Source: Solea solea
Lineage: Eukaryota > Chordata > Actinopteri > Pleuronectiformes > Soleidae
NCBI RefSeq assembly: GCF_958295425.1
Contig: NC_081153.1
Coordinates: 23,045,833-23,109,832, forward strand
Direction: 5' to 3'
Length of the DNA: 64,000 bases
In this document: positions 49,992 through 60,990 of the stretch, piece by piece
Position numbering within the stretch: position 1 is the first letter of the stretch
Layout of the letters: every line of letters begins with the position of its first letter
The notes under the pieces: model-generated
What the model saw: the letters and a program-made list of their open reading frames with translations, nothing else
The model's database searches: none
What the model was told of the DNA's origin: nothing
Translations under genes and position numbers: made by a program

Positions 49992-52900
49992 CACAAGCCA
50001 CAAGCACCTGAGTGTTATACAAATCTTACAGACTGTAATCTCCTCACAGTTCACAGCGATAACAATGTGATGTTTACATGTGTTTCAAAGATCAAAGAAC
50101 TGCAGGGAAGCATTAAAAGAAAAATGTATAGCTCTCAACAGTTTGCTGCTGTACCAGTGCTGTTTCACTGTTTTTCTGTTTAATCCAGGGACTTAACTCA
50201 AGTGTTTCAAAATAAGGCTTCTGTTAGGTCTGAAGCACTGCTTCTGAAAGTTGACATGCACAACCTAAAAGCAATTGTTATTTTTTATTTATTTTGATTT
50301 TGTTTATGTTCTGTTAGTATTTATATCTGTTTAGTGTTTTAAAATTATATTCAAAAATGTAACTTATTCATTTTTTTTTTATCTGAAATAGGTAATGAAA
50401 CAATTGGAATGTTTCCTTTTGAAAAAAAAAAAATCCAGCTGGTTGTTTTTTAAGAGATGTTTGAGGTTTAATTAAAAAAAAAATTATATCCCAATACTCA
50501 ATTAATTGACAGATCAGCAGAATACTCGATTAGTAAAATTATTGATAGTTGTAGTAGTAGTAATTCTGTGGTTTCTTAATCAACATATAATATTGAATCT
50601 ATATTATTAAGTGTATTTCACAGTTCTATTCAATATAATAAATATGATAATCATCAATGCAACAGCCTTTAAAACCAGGAGAAGTCTGAATACCTTCTCA
50701 CCATACGACAATATTCAAAATCTAAGAACATATCTTGTCTCATGTCACCATAGACAATATCCATGTATTATCCAATATCCCAGCCCTAGTGTATAATGAG
50801 ATTAATATCATGTCAACTGCAGTATCATGATGACAGAAAGTGGTGAGTCAGATAGTGCTGTAATAAAGTCATCTAGTAAAGGGTTGGCCCCTGTGACACG
50901 TCTTGCTGTTGACGCCTGATTGGGTCTCACCCAGAGGACACACCTGTTGGTTAGCAGAGCTGCCGGTTTCTGTTAGTGCCTCACATGGCCTCGTGTCAGT
51001 TTCAACACTGACCTCGATCATTTGACAACGTATCCACTCAGAGGTCCTTTGTTCCTGACTGAACTGTTGTACATTTCTGACACCTGTGGGAAACACCTGG
51101 GAATGGCTGTGCAGTCTGAATATGATTGTGAGTAAATCTTCTATGTCTCGATGTTAGATTTTGGATATCATCGTATTGTAATAAGCTATCTGAGACTTTT
51201 CCTGCTTTAAAGACTGTTGCATAAAAAAGTAACTTAACACTTAATATCTGTCGATTATTTTCTTGATTAATTGCTTGGTCTGTAAAATGTCAGAAAACCT
51301 TAGAAGTTTTTGATCTGTGTTCGTCCAACTTGGAAATGATGATGTTCTCAAAAAAAAAGATTTTTTAATGATTTCTTTGTTATCCAGAGCAAAGAAATTA
51401 AGAAAATACTAACATTTAAGAAGCTTAAACAATCGGAAATCTTGTTTTAATCATGAAAAACGCTTCAAACCAATGAATCAGTTATCAAAATAGTTGTCAA
51501 TTAATTTAGTAATCCATTCATTGTTATAGCTCTAATACATTTTAAGCCTATTTGTGTTCTAGCAGAATTTGACCATATTAACAGGAAATGTCATAGTTTC
51601 TAACACGGAAATATCCTTTATTTAACATTAAGAAGACAAAGAAAAATACCAGGTATTATCTGAAATGTAGTACAGATATTTTATTTTTAGTGTAATGACA
51701 GTGTCACTCTCCTTTGAGAAGCACACATCTCTCAAAAGAAAACTTTAAGAGCCCAGAGAAATAGCCTGTGTGCAGCTCGAGATCCTCATTCTCCATGTAT
51801 CTCAGGATATAGCCTAAAAATATCCAGAAGTTATTCAAAAGGATATTGCCCAGCCTTACAGAAATATTGATATGATTTATATTGTGATATATATCAATAT
51901 CGAATTATGTAAACAAAATATTGTGATGAGATTTTTTCTAGAACCACCTGGTCCTAGTATGTTCTTTAGATGTGTGGATTGAGGGAGATAAAACGAGATA
52001 AAATAGGGTATAGTGGCTAAGGAAGCTTTTGCTGCTCACCATTGCCTGGCTCTGTGGTCAAGCAGTCAAAATCAAGTGGACTTCCTCCCTGCTGAAATTC
52101 TAAATGTTATATTTCTGAAGTGAAGTCATGGCTGTTGAGCAGCTAAATGATTCATGTGTACTTTTGTTTTGATCTAAAAGTCATTCAGCGGGTTGGCTCA
52201 TGTTGTATGTTTTTCAGGTTTGTCATGACTTGTTGTCTTGATGCATCGTGATTCTTTGTTTCAAATCCTTTAAAATGGGTTTGTCTCCATCTGCTGCTCT
52301 TGGGAAAGAGGCCTCAGTGTTATTATGACTCATAAGTTGTTGTTGTCCCTGTTGTCCCCTATTTACTTTTTTTTGCTGTCCTAGTTTTTGGCCTGTACTC
52401 TGACATCTGACATCCACACATACCTGTATTAGAGTGGTTCCTCTGCGCTGTAGCTTTAACTGGACTGTAGAGGGAGCAACAGATATGTGGCATGTGATGC
52501 AGTGAACTTTATAATGTTGATAGTAAGGCCTTTTTCTTCTCATCAATTCTTTTCTAAAACTTATGAACTTGCAATAACATGCTATTCTCAACTTTATTTT
52601 GAAGATAGTTAATGATTCAATCTCACTGTTCTCTCATAGGTGTAGACAAGTCACAATATTACAGTCATAAACACAAATATACAGTAAATACTTATTCTTT
52701 CTTATTCGCATGCTTTTAACCCTCAGTATTAACATTATCTCTTACATGCACACCACTGATTACAAAGAACCAAATCACACAGTGCTCTGTAATACATGTG
52801 TACAGAAGTGGGACAAGCTAATGGCCAAGAGGAACGGTAACTAGGCTTGTAAGTGGAGGGTTGCCTGTTTGAGTTCCCACTCGGTCAAAAAGGCCATCGC

Positions 52901-55492
52901 TCCCTGGGCGCTACTCAAGTCTAGGAAGGTTCCTAGTCACTACCACAAGTGAAATTGAACAAAAAATTGCGCACTTCCAATTTGTAGGGCATCTATTACC
53001 ACAAGGTGGCAGCGGAAGCAGCAGCAGGCTTTTGCTGAAAGAAGGACATGCATGTTTGTGGTAGTGATGGGAGTTATAGAACAAGTTTTGTACTTGTTCA
53101 TCTGATTGTACACTATTTGCAATCAGTAGGGCTGCAAATAATTAATCTCACTATTATTTCCTCAATTAACTGTTTGGTCCATAAAATGTTAGAACATACC
53201 ACAAACCAAACTGGTTTTAATGAGAAACCAGAACCTTTTTAAGAAGCTGAAAAACAAAACTTTTATTTCAAAAAACTAAAACAGTGAATACATGAAGTCT
53301 GAGTGCATCTAATTCACTCTCTGATGTCAGAGTGGGAAATGCGGGCTGGTTGTCCACGGTACCTCAGTCTGATGCCTAGGGGGGGGTGTCAAAATTTGGC
53401 GATATTTCGTTGTCCTTCCTCATGCAATACGATAACTGATACACCAGGGCAAATAAATGAAGGCACTCTAAAGTAACCAATCCCTGCCAGTTTAACTCAT
53501 TGCTATTTGATGTCTCCTCACAGCAGCACTGCTGAAATGAATGAGAGAAACTTGGGCAGAAGTTGCCTGGCTGAAGAACAGGGAGTTTACAGCAGGATAA
53601 TGGCAGAGAAATCTAAGAGACGCCCCATCCACATTAAATTCATGGACTTTATGTACTTTGTTCTCCATGTTGTGAATAAATAGAGAAATCCTGCCCATTT
53701 AACTTTTCATGGACACTTTCTTTTCTTGTCAGTTAGACAGATATCGTGATGTATTGCTATATGATTGTCTTGCAATATTGATTATCACAGAATTGTTGTA
53801 TTGTGATATTATTAGTATCGTGGACAATGTATCACAAATTGCATCATGTCATATTGTAAAGTACGCTGTAATTCCCAACCCTAATGATGCCTGACATGGA
53901 GAACATGACTGATTCTGAGGAAACTGAAGTTCACATCAGGGTTCTACCTTGAGCATGATAGCGTGTCAGCCCGTTACTCTATGATTTGCGGCGCGTATCG
54001 GTCCACAATTTTGCGTGTCAGTGCGGTGCCGACCGTTTTTTTTTAGTGATGGGACAATATACAATATTGCTCATTGTGATTAAAAGCCATTGATTGATTA
54101 TTTTTCATGAAACAATATTTATACTATCTCATAACACCGTAAGTCTTGACAGAAGGATAAGCCAGTTGATAATGATAATGATAATAATAACAATAATGAT
54201 GATAATATTTCTTCTTCTTCTTAGGGTCTTAGGGTTGTTATTATTATTATTATTATTATTATATTAGGGTTCGAGCTCAAGCCTATTGAAACTGTAAGAG
54301 TCATTATTATTATTATTGTTATTATTATTATTATTATTATTATTGTTGTTGTTAAAACAATAATTATATATATTTTTGTCATTGCAATGATATGAATTGC
54401 AAGTATTTTGATCAGTCTAATTGTGGCGCAAATCATCCCATGCAAATTACATTGTAATGAGTATTTGTAAACCAGGGCGAGCTTTTGTCAGGTAAACTGC
54501 TAATTGTAGCTTATACATTACACAAGTCTCAATAATTTCTATATGTATTTTACAGTTTAAAAAGGCAATCCCTCGGGTGTCACTGAACACCTCCGCTGTG
54601 TCATTTCCTCTTCTCAGACTCTGATCTCCATCTTGGCCCCAGCTCACCTTCCACTTCTCAGGTTACTTCACCCTGCAAAGGCCTGCCCCTTTGCCCTTCA
54701 GGGGAGTAGTGTATGTGTCAGTCTGTGAAAAATGTTGCTAGCAGGGGGCCCCCACTGCATCACAAATCCCTCAAGGCTTGATGACCAATCCTGTCCAACC
54801 TCAGAGCTTGCTTACTTCGAACTTTGCCCCTGAAAAAAATCCTCCTCCTCCTCTCAGGAATGAGAAGCATTCTTAGACTGCCGGATTACCTTAGTGGCGT
54901 ACCTTATTTATGAAGTCAGAGCTCAAAGAAGGGAGGGACCAAGAACTGAGTGAGTGTGCTTGTGTTTTAAAGCAAAAGAAGGAGGGGAGGATAGGAGGGA
55001 GAGAACAAATAACACAGGGTGAAGGGAGGGGGAAGCCTGTAGAGACGCGACTGAGCAGCCAAGACAGTCTTGAGTAACAGGAGCTTGATGGCTAGTTGGA
55101 GAAGACCGAGGTGGACTTAGGTTTTTCAGCTCCTGCTGCGGGCCTCGGGAGAGGCAGGGCCCGGGCAGGCCAGTGGGGACCTGTTCTGTAGCATGGGACA
55201 CAGTGCTAGCAGTGAGACAGTGGCCAAGCAACCAGCCCAGCACAACACGGGTGAGTCAGAGGCAAGAGGCTCAGCAGTAAATGATACACAAGGACATATA
55301 TGTTTAACTCGTTTTTACAACTTGTTGAGCATTATGTAGAATAGAAGGCCAACATTAGAGTGTCTATATTGTATACATGTATATTGGCAGGTATCTATAA
55401 AGCAGAAAGGAACCGGGGGCGGCAAGCACAGACAGGTGTTGAAGAATGCATGTAGATGGAATGTGGAGATTGTGAAAGATACAAACTCAAAC

Positions 55493-55523
<31 letters not shown>

Positions 55524-58500
55524 GAGGTTAGCAGTCACCAACCACCAGCAACTCTCCACATGTGGAGCACTGTTAAAGTTTCAGTCGCTTTATTAAGTCA
55601 TGTTGTTGTTGCACAGGTGCACTGTGATCCATAAAAGCCCCCGAGTGTCTGCTCAGTTCAAACACACTGGAACCAGTTTTTGTCGTCAAGGATCCTCTCT
55701 GCTCTCACATGTTGCATTTGCACATGTAATTCCTCTTAATAATACAGCTTGCAGCTGTTGGAATCCAGTATACATGCCACCAGCTCTTCTCAGCCTAATA
55801 TCACCCACTTAAATATAAAGCAAATATTGACCCAACAATATGTAAGCCATTATTTCTAGTATTATTTAACTGTAGGGTTTCTGTTTAAGACTAGAACATT
55901 TTCTGTTACACATTTGCTTTCAATGTGATGTATTTTTACCCATGGTGTAATATTCTGTGTAGCGCCTGTCACTGTATCATGTGACTGCCATGAGTCATAT
56001 GGACAGCTTGACCAGAGCAGTGCTTTTATTCATGCTTTTATTATGCACATTTACAGAATAGAATGTCTTAGATCCAGTGTGTTAATGTAAATCTGTGTCG
56101 TATGTGTTTTTTCCCCTTTCTCTATACTTAGTTTGTGGTCTAAGTCTTTGATTCTCCACATTTGTGAGAAACAACCCTCCCAGATTGTTGTGCTCTACTG
56201 TAGGTCACCACATCACACATGGATTCCGTTGTAGCAGAACCACATCTGTGTAACCGCAGTTCCCTGCCACCCAGCCACTCCCTGTTGTACTGGTGTCTGG
56301 GTTAAGCGTTGGTAATATCTGTGAGGGTCAGTCGGCTGCACAGAGTTCACTGACCTCTGTGTGCCTGCATTTTACCATGGAATTTCACACCCACATGTCC
56401 ATAACCTAGCTTTAATTCATGCGGTAAATAAACAAAGCAGTGTACATATTATAGAAAGATGTATTTGTTTGGAAATGACTTAATGCACTGGTCAGCATCT
56501 GACAGTTGTGCTTATCTGCTGTGTATCAAACACCCTTGTTTTTCACACTGTGGGCCTGTGATGCCTTTCTACTGAAGCAGTGCATCCACTAGTCCTGCCA
56601 ATAGTATACAGTAAAAGTAGCCTGGCTAATACAGACTTCATCTCAATCACATTTGAGAATGTTGTTACTTAGTTGTTACTTAAATTGTATAAAACTTTGA
56701 TCTCTTAACCTGGTGCGACCCCAAATTATTTACATTATTTATTTTTTGTATTTCATATGAACTCCACAGCACAGTTGTATGATAATAAAAATTTTAGAGC
56801 TGCAACTGACAATTATTTTCATAATATAATTATCTATCGATCTATTTGCACGATTAATCGAGTAATCGTTTGGTCCAAAAAATGTCATAAAATGCAGAAA
56901 AATTTTGATTAGTGTTTGTCAAACCTGGAAATGATGATGTTCTCGAATGTCTTGTTTTGTCCACAAACTAAAATTATTCACTTTTCATTGATTTCTTTAT
57001 GTGGAGCAAAGAAACCAGCAAATATTCACAGATCTGCAGACTCAGATGTTAGCTTAGCTGTTAGCTTCACCGGTGCTAAAAGCTCATGACTGCTGACAAG
57101 ACTGCTATAGTCTCATGTGATTTGTATAGTCTTGCAAGATTTTCACACCATAAACAGGAAATGGCATACATTAAACGATCAATCTCAGGACTTTATGACT
57201 TGATATCAGATCTCCCAAATAAACATCATATCCAGCCTAATTAGGTAGTTGCCTGTGCTGGTATATTTGCCTAACATGATTTGATTAGTTGAAAATTGCA
57301 CTGATGCTTGAAAACATTACTCAAGTTCTGCCTCACACAGCACAAGCATACTTGAATTCCCCTATTCAAACTGAATGATCAGCATTGATGTCTCCAGTAT
57401 TTATGCGTCTGAGTCTATAATTAAAAAAGAAAAAGAAATAAGAGCTGTAGTTCAGCGATTTTACAAAAGCTGTTGGACAAAGATTTACTGTTATTGACCC
57501 AAAGTCTTTCCAACCTGACACACTACTTTTATGCAGCAGACGATCTGACTGTGGTTGCCGACAGAACATTCAAAACATGTATCTCCCCCAATTGTATTGA
57601 AACTGGAGGGAAGCCACACACAAAATCAACAGAGACAGAACCAATGAGAGTTACACTGTCAGCTCTTATATCTCTGATTGATCAAATGGGCTTTAAAATT
57701 CATGCATTAATCATTCACATCTCCATTCAATACACAGGAACGTTTTACCCCCAAAAGGGCCTTAGCTTTGTTTTCTGATTTCTATCTTGGCTCCATGTAT
57801 CTGTGACCTTGAGAAAACATTTAGTGTAACGTGTGGTGAACCTGCAGAAAAGCATATCTCTACACACTGATGACAGGCAAGGTGAATATAGGCTGACCAA
57901 CAAACCCCAAGCAAATTTGACTTATAATGACAGCAACATTTGGCACCAGCTAAATGTTTAGAGCTGTGGTGTCTGTGTTTTTTGCCACATTATGTATGCT
58001 ATCTCTATGCCCTGTATTTGAAACACTGTTGTGTAACTGCTACAATACAACTCATCACCTGAAAATTACAAGCATTTTCTTTACCTTTTGAGTCATCGAA
58101 GATCAACTGGGGAATTTTGACCCATGGTTTCTGTTCCAATTGCTTATTTGTCTCCTTTCTTAGTTTTTTCAGAACATTTAAGAAGCATTTGCCTGGTATA
58201 ATGTCACATAATCCTTTATGTATCACTGCCATGTTAAAAATCACATTCATTTACACCACCTTGTAAATCATAGCAGAAGAAACTGCCCACAATTCATTGT
58301 GTAGCTTTAATGTGACAACTGAGACACCGTTTGGATGTGTGGTCTCAAACTTTGACACATCAATAAAGCAGCAGTATTGACTTGAAGCCCTGGCCCATGT
58401 ATGGACCTGCTACTCATATGGTCAGAGAGCCGACTGTTAAAAAAAAGAATTCAAAAAAGATGGATTGCTTTGTTTTAGTGCCTTGACACTATACCAGTAT

Positions 58501-60990
58501 TGAAACAGAAAAATCCCATTTAGTAAGGTTGCAATTTCCCAAGTATAGACCAAGAACTGAAGAATATGTGTGGGTGTCAGTAGTGTAATGTAGCAGGGCC
58601 TTATCACTTCACATGATCACAGTGCACTGTGAACAAAGTGATCTATGAGCAGCGCACTCTTGTAGACATATTGTCCATTTACCACAGCCTATTAAATAAG
58701 TGTATTTGATGAAAGAATGTGTGGAGATTGCTTTTCTCTTTCTGGGCACAGATGGATTAAACTATTCTACAAAAAAAAAAAAACATAGCACATTTTTTTG
58801 TGAAATAATCGTTTGTAGAGATACGAGTGGGAATCTTAAAGTACCACACAATTTGATTTGATTACGAGTCTTAAACAATTCTAAATCCATTATATAATTG
58901 CATCTTAATGAGTTTTAAAAAATGTTTTTTTTAGACCCATCATTAACTATGCAATTTTGTTTAATTCACTGGCATTTACTAATAATGGAACAACATATTT
59001 CACTGGAAACCAAAGAAAAACAGAAAATCTAAATCCTTTGCAATGAAAATAGCAACAGTTTGTGATGATGCAATGACACACACGTTGGGCATCTGTGCTT
59101 TCAACATTCAGTTGATTCAACCAAGCACAGTGTCAAAGGTTTTTCTTAATTTATTTTTACGATTTGAGATTTTTTACATACAGTGTTAGAGAAAAATGCG
59201 ATGCATTACGGATTTTACACTCATATATTAACAAAAATCGATGATTTGATGAAATCATGGTTTGCGATTATATGCACTGTTGGTTGCCATCAATCAAAAA
59301 AACATGTTCAAAAGCATTGTCTTTTTTTGTCACTATGTCACGTTCATGCAGATGATGAAGTCAACCTGCAAAACAGCACAACAGGGGGCGAAGAAGCTAA
59401 CTCTGGTGGGGGAACACCTCCCACCAAACGCAAAGGCAAGTTTTCCAAGATGGGGAGGATCTTCAAGCCCTGGAAGTGGAGGAAGAAGAAGCCAAGTGAG
59501 AAGTTTACTGAAACGTCTATAGGTATGGTGTATCAAACTTAGTATTTACGCTGGCCTTTGTGTTTAATGACCCTTTGCTTAGTTTTGTTTTGTTTTTTCA
59601 GCTTTGGAAAGAAAGATTTCAGTCAGAAAAAGTCGCCAAGAGCTGATTGCAAGAGGACTTCTAAAGGACATTACAGAGAATGGTATGCAGACCTTACTTC
59701 TTCTTCTTGAAAAGTATTAAAAAAATAAATTGAGCTCCATTTTTGTAACAACTTTTATTTTATTGTTTGTGTCTTTATGTACAGAGAGCAATAATGTGAG
59801 CCACTCCAAAGGTCCACCCGTGAAAAATGGGCACCCTATGCCAATGGATGTGGACAGGGTGTCTGAAGCTGGGGTGCGAGTGTCTAGAGGGGAGTCTGAC
59901 ATGAAAGTGAATCCCCCCAGGCTTGCTCCCGGAGATGAACGGCGAATTAGAGCACCATCTGACGCCTCCCGCAGTAACCGCGCACCTCTGGATGTGGACT
60001 CTCACTCTCGGTTTCCTGTGGATGTGGACAGACGAAGCCGTCTGCCGTCAGATGATAAGAGGGGAGGATCTTTATCCCGAGGACCACCTCAGGAGGATCG
60101 ATACCGCAGGGAGGAGAGAAGAGAAGGGAAAGACGACAGGGAGGACAGGGGAAGGAAGGACCGGGAAGACACGGAGAGACGGGACTGGCGTGAAGACAGG
60201 GAGAAGGATGGGCCAGTCGACCGCAGGGAAGATAGAGATTTCAGAGATAGGCGAGAATGGAGAGATGACCGCGAGAAGAGGGACGAAAGGTCAGACCGAG
60301 ACAATAGGGAAAGGAAAGATCGTGAAGAAAGAGAACGACGAGACAGGGATGAGAGGGAAAGGAGGGATCGCGATGAAAGGGAACGAAGAGATCGCGAGGA
60401 GCGAGAAAAGAGAGACAAGGATGAAAGGGAACGTAGAGATCGTGAAGAGAGAGAAAGGGATGAGAGAGAGCACAAAGATCGCGAAGAGAGAGACAGGAGA
60501 GATAGGGATGAGAGCGAGAGAAGAGATCGTGAGGAGAGAGAACGGAGGGATCGAGACGATAGAGAGAGGAGAGACCAAAGAGACAGAAGAGAAGACAGGG
60601 ATAGGCGCCCTGAGAGGGAAAAGAGAGATGAAAGAGAAGACAAGGACAGGAAAGATGCACGCACAGACAGAGATGATAGAGATCGGCGATATGACAGAGA
60701 CAGGCGAGATGAAGGGGAGAGGAGAGAGGACAGGGACAGACGGGATGAGTGGGTCAAAAGAAATGAAAGAGAACGGCGAGACGAGCGGGAAAATAGGGAG
60801 GAGAAGGACAGGAAGGAGAAGCTAGATGAATTGCGGCCTCTTGTCAGACCTGTCTCTGACATAGGCTCGCGGCATCCTCTACAGAAGAGCTCCTCAGAGG
60901 AAAACAAGAAAACTCGTCCTGCCTCAGAGACTGAATGGAGGAGTACACTTCCCAGATACCAACCAGCCCCAGACTTCAGAGAGCGCTCAG
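48532..60990 (+). CDS. phactr4: Phosphatase and actin regulator, phactr4-like; 5' part, continues past the window
   Basis: Exons 48532-48544, 59352-59522, 59602-59682 and 59785-60990 join in phase to give residues 1-490; every internal junction is phase 1. Landmarks are [10 protein letters not shown] (26-35), the basic [12 protein letters not shown] (40-51), then [20 protein letters not shown] (63-82), which is the N-terminal RPEL actin-binding motif, with Ser where the motif's Pro is usual. PHACTR proteins bind G-actin through RPEL repeats and recruit protein phosphatase 1 through the C-terminus; the three C-terminal RPELs and the PP1 site are beyond 64000. The TPPTKRK start and KNGH motif favour PHACTR4 over PHACTR1-3. 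Residues 193-435 are an Arg/Asp/Glu-rich expansion that I do not know from mammalian PHACTR proteins. Confidence 0.82.
49770..49952 (+). pseudogene. hAT transposase C-terminal dimerisation domain remnant
   Basis: The plus-strand frame reads [20 protein letters not shown] then [16 protein letters not shown]. This is the conserved hAT dimerisation block (usually P-TS-SER-FS-AG), but the segment between the AGN and HVDML motifs is shortened by about ten residues. No BED finger or catalytic core is found upstream in frame. Confidence 0.8.
49957..49990. repeat. (CA)n microsatellite
   Basis: About 17 CA units. Confidence 0.9.
51245..51540 (+). repeat. Dispersed ATTAATCGAT-rich DNA element, copy 5
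   Basis: Blocks GTCGATTATTTTCTTGATTA, AAATGATGATGTTCTCAAAA, AGTAATCCATTCATTGTTAT in the family order. Confidence 0.6.
51600..51955 (-). repeat. Reverse fragment of the GGGCTGGGCAATAT family
   Basis: Contains the complement of the family's left part: CAAAAGGATATTGCCCAGCC near 51840 and TGATATATATCAATATCGA. Confidence 0.45.
52820..52950 (+). mobile_element. Possible tRNA-derived SINE remnant
   Basis: GGTAACTAGGCTTGTAAGTG and GGTTGCCTGTTTGAGTTCCC resemble diverged A and B boxes at the expected spacing. No clear tail. Confidence 0.35.
53125..53260 (+). repeat. Dispersed ATTAATCGAT-rich DNA element, partial copy 6
   Basis: TAGGGCTGCAAATAATTAATC, then AACTGTTTGGTCCATAAAAT and AAGAAGCTGAAAAAC; internally deleted. 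Confidence 0.55.
53390..53885. repeat. Diverged repeat related to the GGGCTGGGCAATAT family
   Basis: ATTTGGCGATATTTCGTTGTC at the left and GTATCACAAATTGCATCATG, then TCCCAACCCTAATG at the right. Boundaries are approximate. Confidence 0.35.
54236..54354. repeat. (ATT)n microsatellites
   Basis: Two ATT runs, 54236-54262 and 54300-54354, with an intervening unique segment. Confidence 0.9.
55193..55250 (+). CDS. phactr4: phactr4 alternative first coding exon (MGHSASS isoform)
   Basis: ATG at 55193 opens 19 codons, [19 protein letters not shown], plus one base of the next codon, ending at a strong donor ACGG|GTGAGT. The phase is 1, the same as the MENQ exon, so either start can splice to 59352. 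Gly2 with Ser6 fits the N-myristoylation consensus G-x-x-x-S, which would tether this isoform to membranes. The upstream sequence (54890-55192) is GC-richer than its surroundings and has no splice acceptor I favour, consistent with a separate promoter. Use of alternative first exons is known for PHACTR genes; myristoylation is my inference. Confidence 0.7.
55495..55521. repeat. (TG)n microsatellite
   Basis: About 13 TG units, 250 bases after the alternative first exon. Confidence 0.9.
56795..57035 (+). repeat. Dispersed ATTAATCGAT-rich DNA element, copy 7
   Basis: Starts AGAGCTGCAACTGACAATTA, includes CGATTAATCGAGTAATCGTT and AAATGATGATGTTCTCGAAT; the 3' end is lost. Confidence 0.6.
59352..59522 (+). 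CDS. phactr4: phactr4 exon with KRK and basic KPWKWRKKK region
   Basis: 171 bases between TTCATGCAG| and |GTATGG, phase 1 at both ends. It encodes residues 5-61 of the MENQ isoform: an acidic lead (DDEVNLQ), a Gly-rich linker, [22 protein letters not shown] and SEKFTETS. The basic motif is nearly invariant among vertebrate PHACTR proteins and lies directly before the first RPEL. Confidence 0.9.
   Translation: MMKSTCKTAQQGAKKLTLVGEHLPPNAKASFPRWGGSSSPGSGGRRSQVRSLLKRL
59602..59682 (+). CDS. phactr4: phactr4 exon with N-terminal RPEL motif
   Basis: 81 bases between TTTTTTCAG| and |GTATGC, phase 1 at both ends. It encodes [20 protein letters not shown] and KDITEN. Mammalian PHACTR4 reads KPREEL at the core; here it is KSRQEL, so the Pro of RPEL is replaced. 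RPEL1 is the least conserved of the repeats. Confidence 0.9.
59785..60990 (+). CDS. phactr4: phactr4 large exon with RED-rich expansion
   Basis: 1206 bases between TATGTACAG| and |GTAAAG, phase 1 at both ends, no stop. It begins [20 protein letters not shown], which matches the PHACTR4 region after RPEL1, followed by about 100 polar residues. From 60096 to about 60822 almost every residue is Arg, Asp or Glu, in units such as RRDRDERE. The end, [14 protein letters not shown], is again ordinary sequence. Confidence 0.88.
60096..60822 (+). repeat. Purine-rich degenerate coding repeat ([12 protein letters not shown] units)
   Basis: About 243 codons built from GAGAGAC/GATCG-type units, mostly purines on the coding strand. 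The irregular 24-base (eight-codon) unit is diverged but recognisable from 60320 to 60560. This composition suppresses stop codons in all frames, producing long spurious frames on both strands. Confidence 0.9.

Larger units (their letters stand above)
48641..50788 (+). mobile_element. 2.15-kb hAT-like element with TAGGGCTGGG termini
   Basis: The left terminus TAGGGCTGGGCAATATGG is matched by the complement of CAATATCCCAGCCCTA at the right. Flanks are GTGTATAG (48633-48640) and GTGTATAA (50789-50796), seven of eight bases the same, as expected for an old 8-bp hAT duplication. It contains a hAT transposase C-terminal remnant at 49770-49952 and a (CA)n run. A deleted relative is at 30973-31645 and fragments are at 37172, 51600 and 53390. 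Confidence 0.65.
48545..59351 (+). other. phactr4 intron containing an alternative first exon
   Basis: Holds the 48641-50788 element, further dispersed repeats, the alternative first exon near 55193, and AT and GT microsatellites. Nothing nameable was seen in 52000-52800, 55530-56780 or 57040-59340. Confidence 0.5.

Noticed and set aside
59183..59542. 119-codon frame as an independent gene
   Set aside because: Only 59352-59522 is coding; the upstream part is intron before the acceptor and the end reads through the donor.
59923..60825. 300-codon plus-strand frame overlapping the phactr4 exon
   Set aside because: Shifted-frame reading of the same low-complexity repeat; the phactr4 frame has PHACTR motifs and in-phase splice sites.
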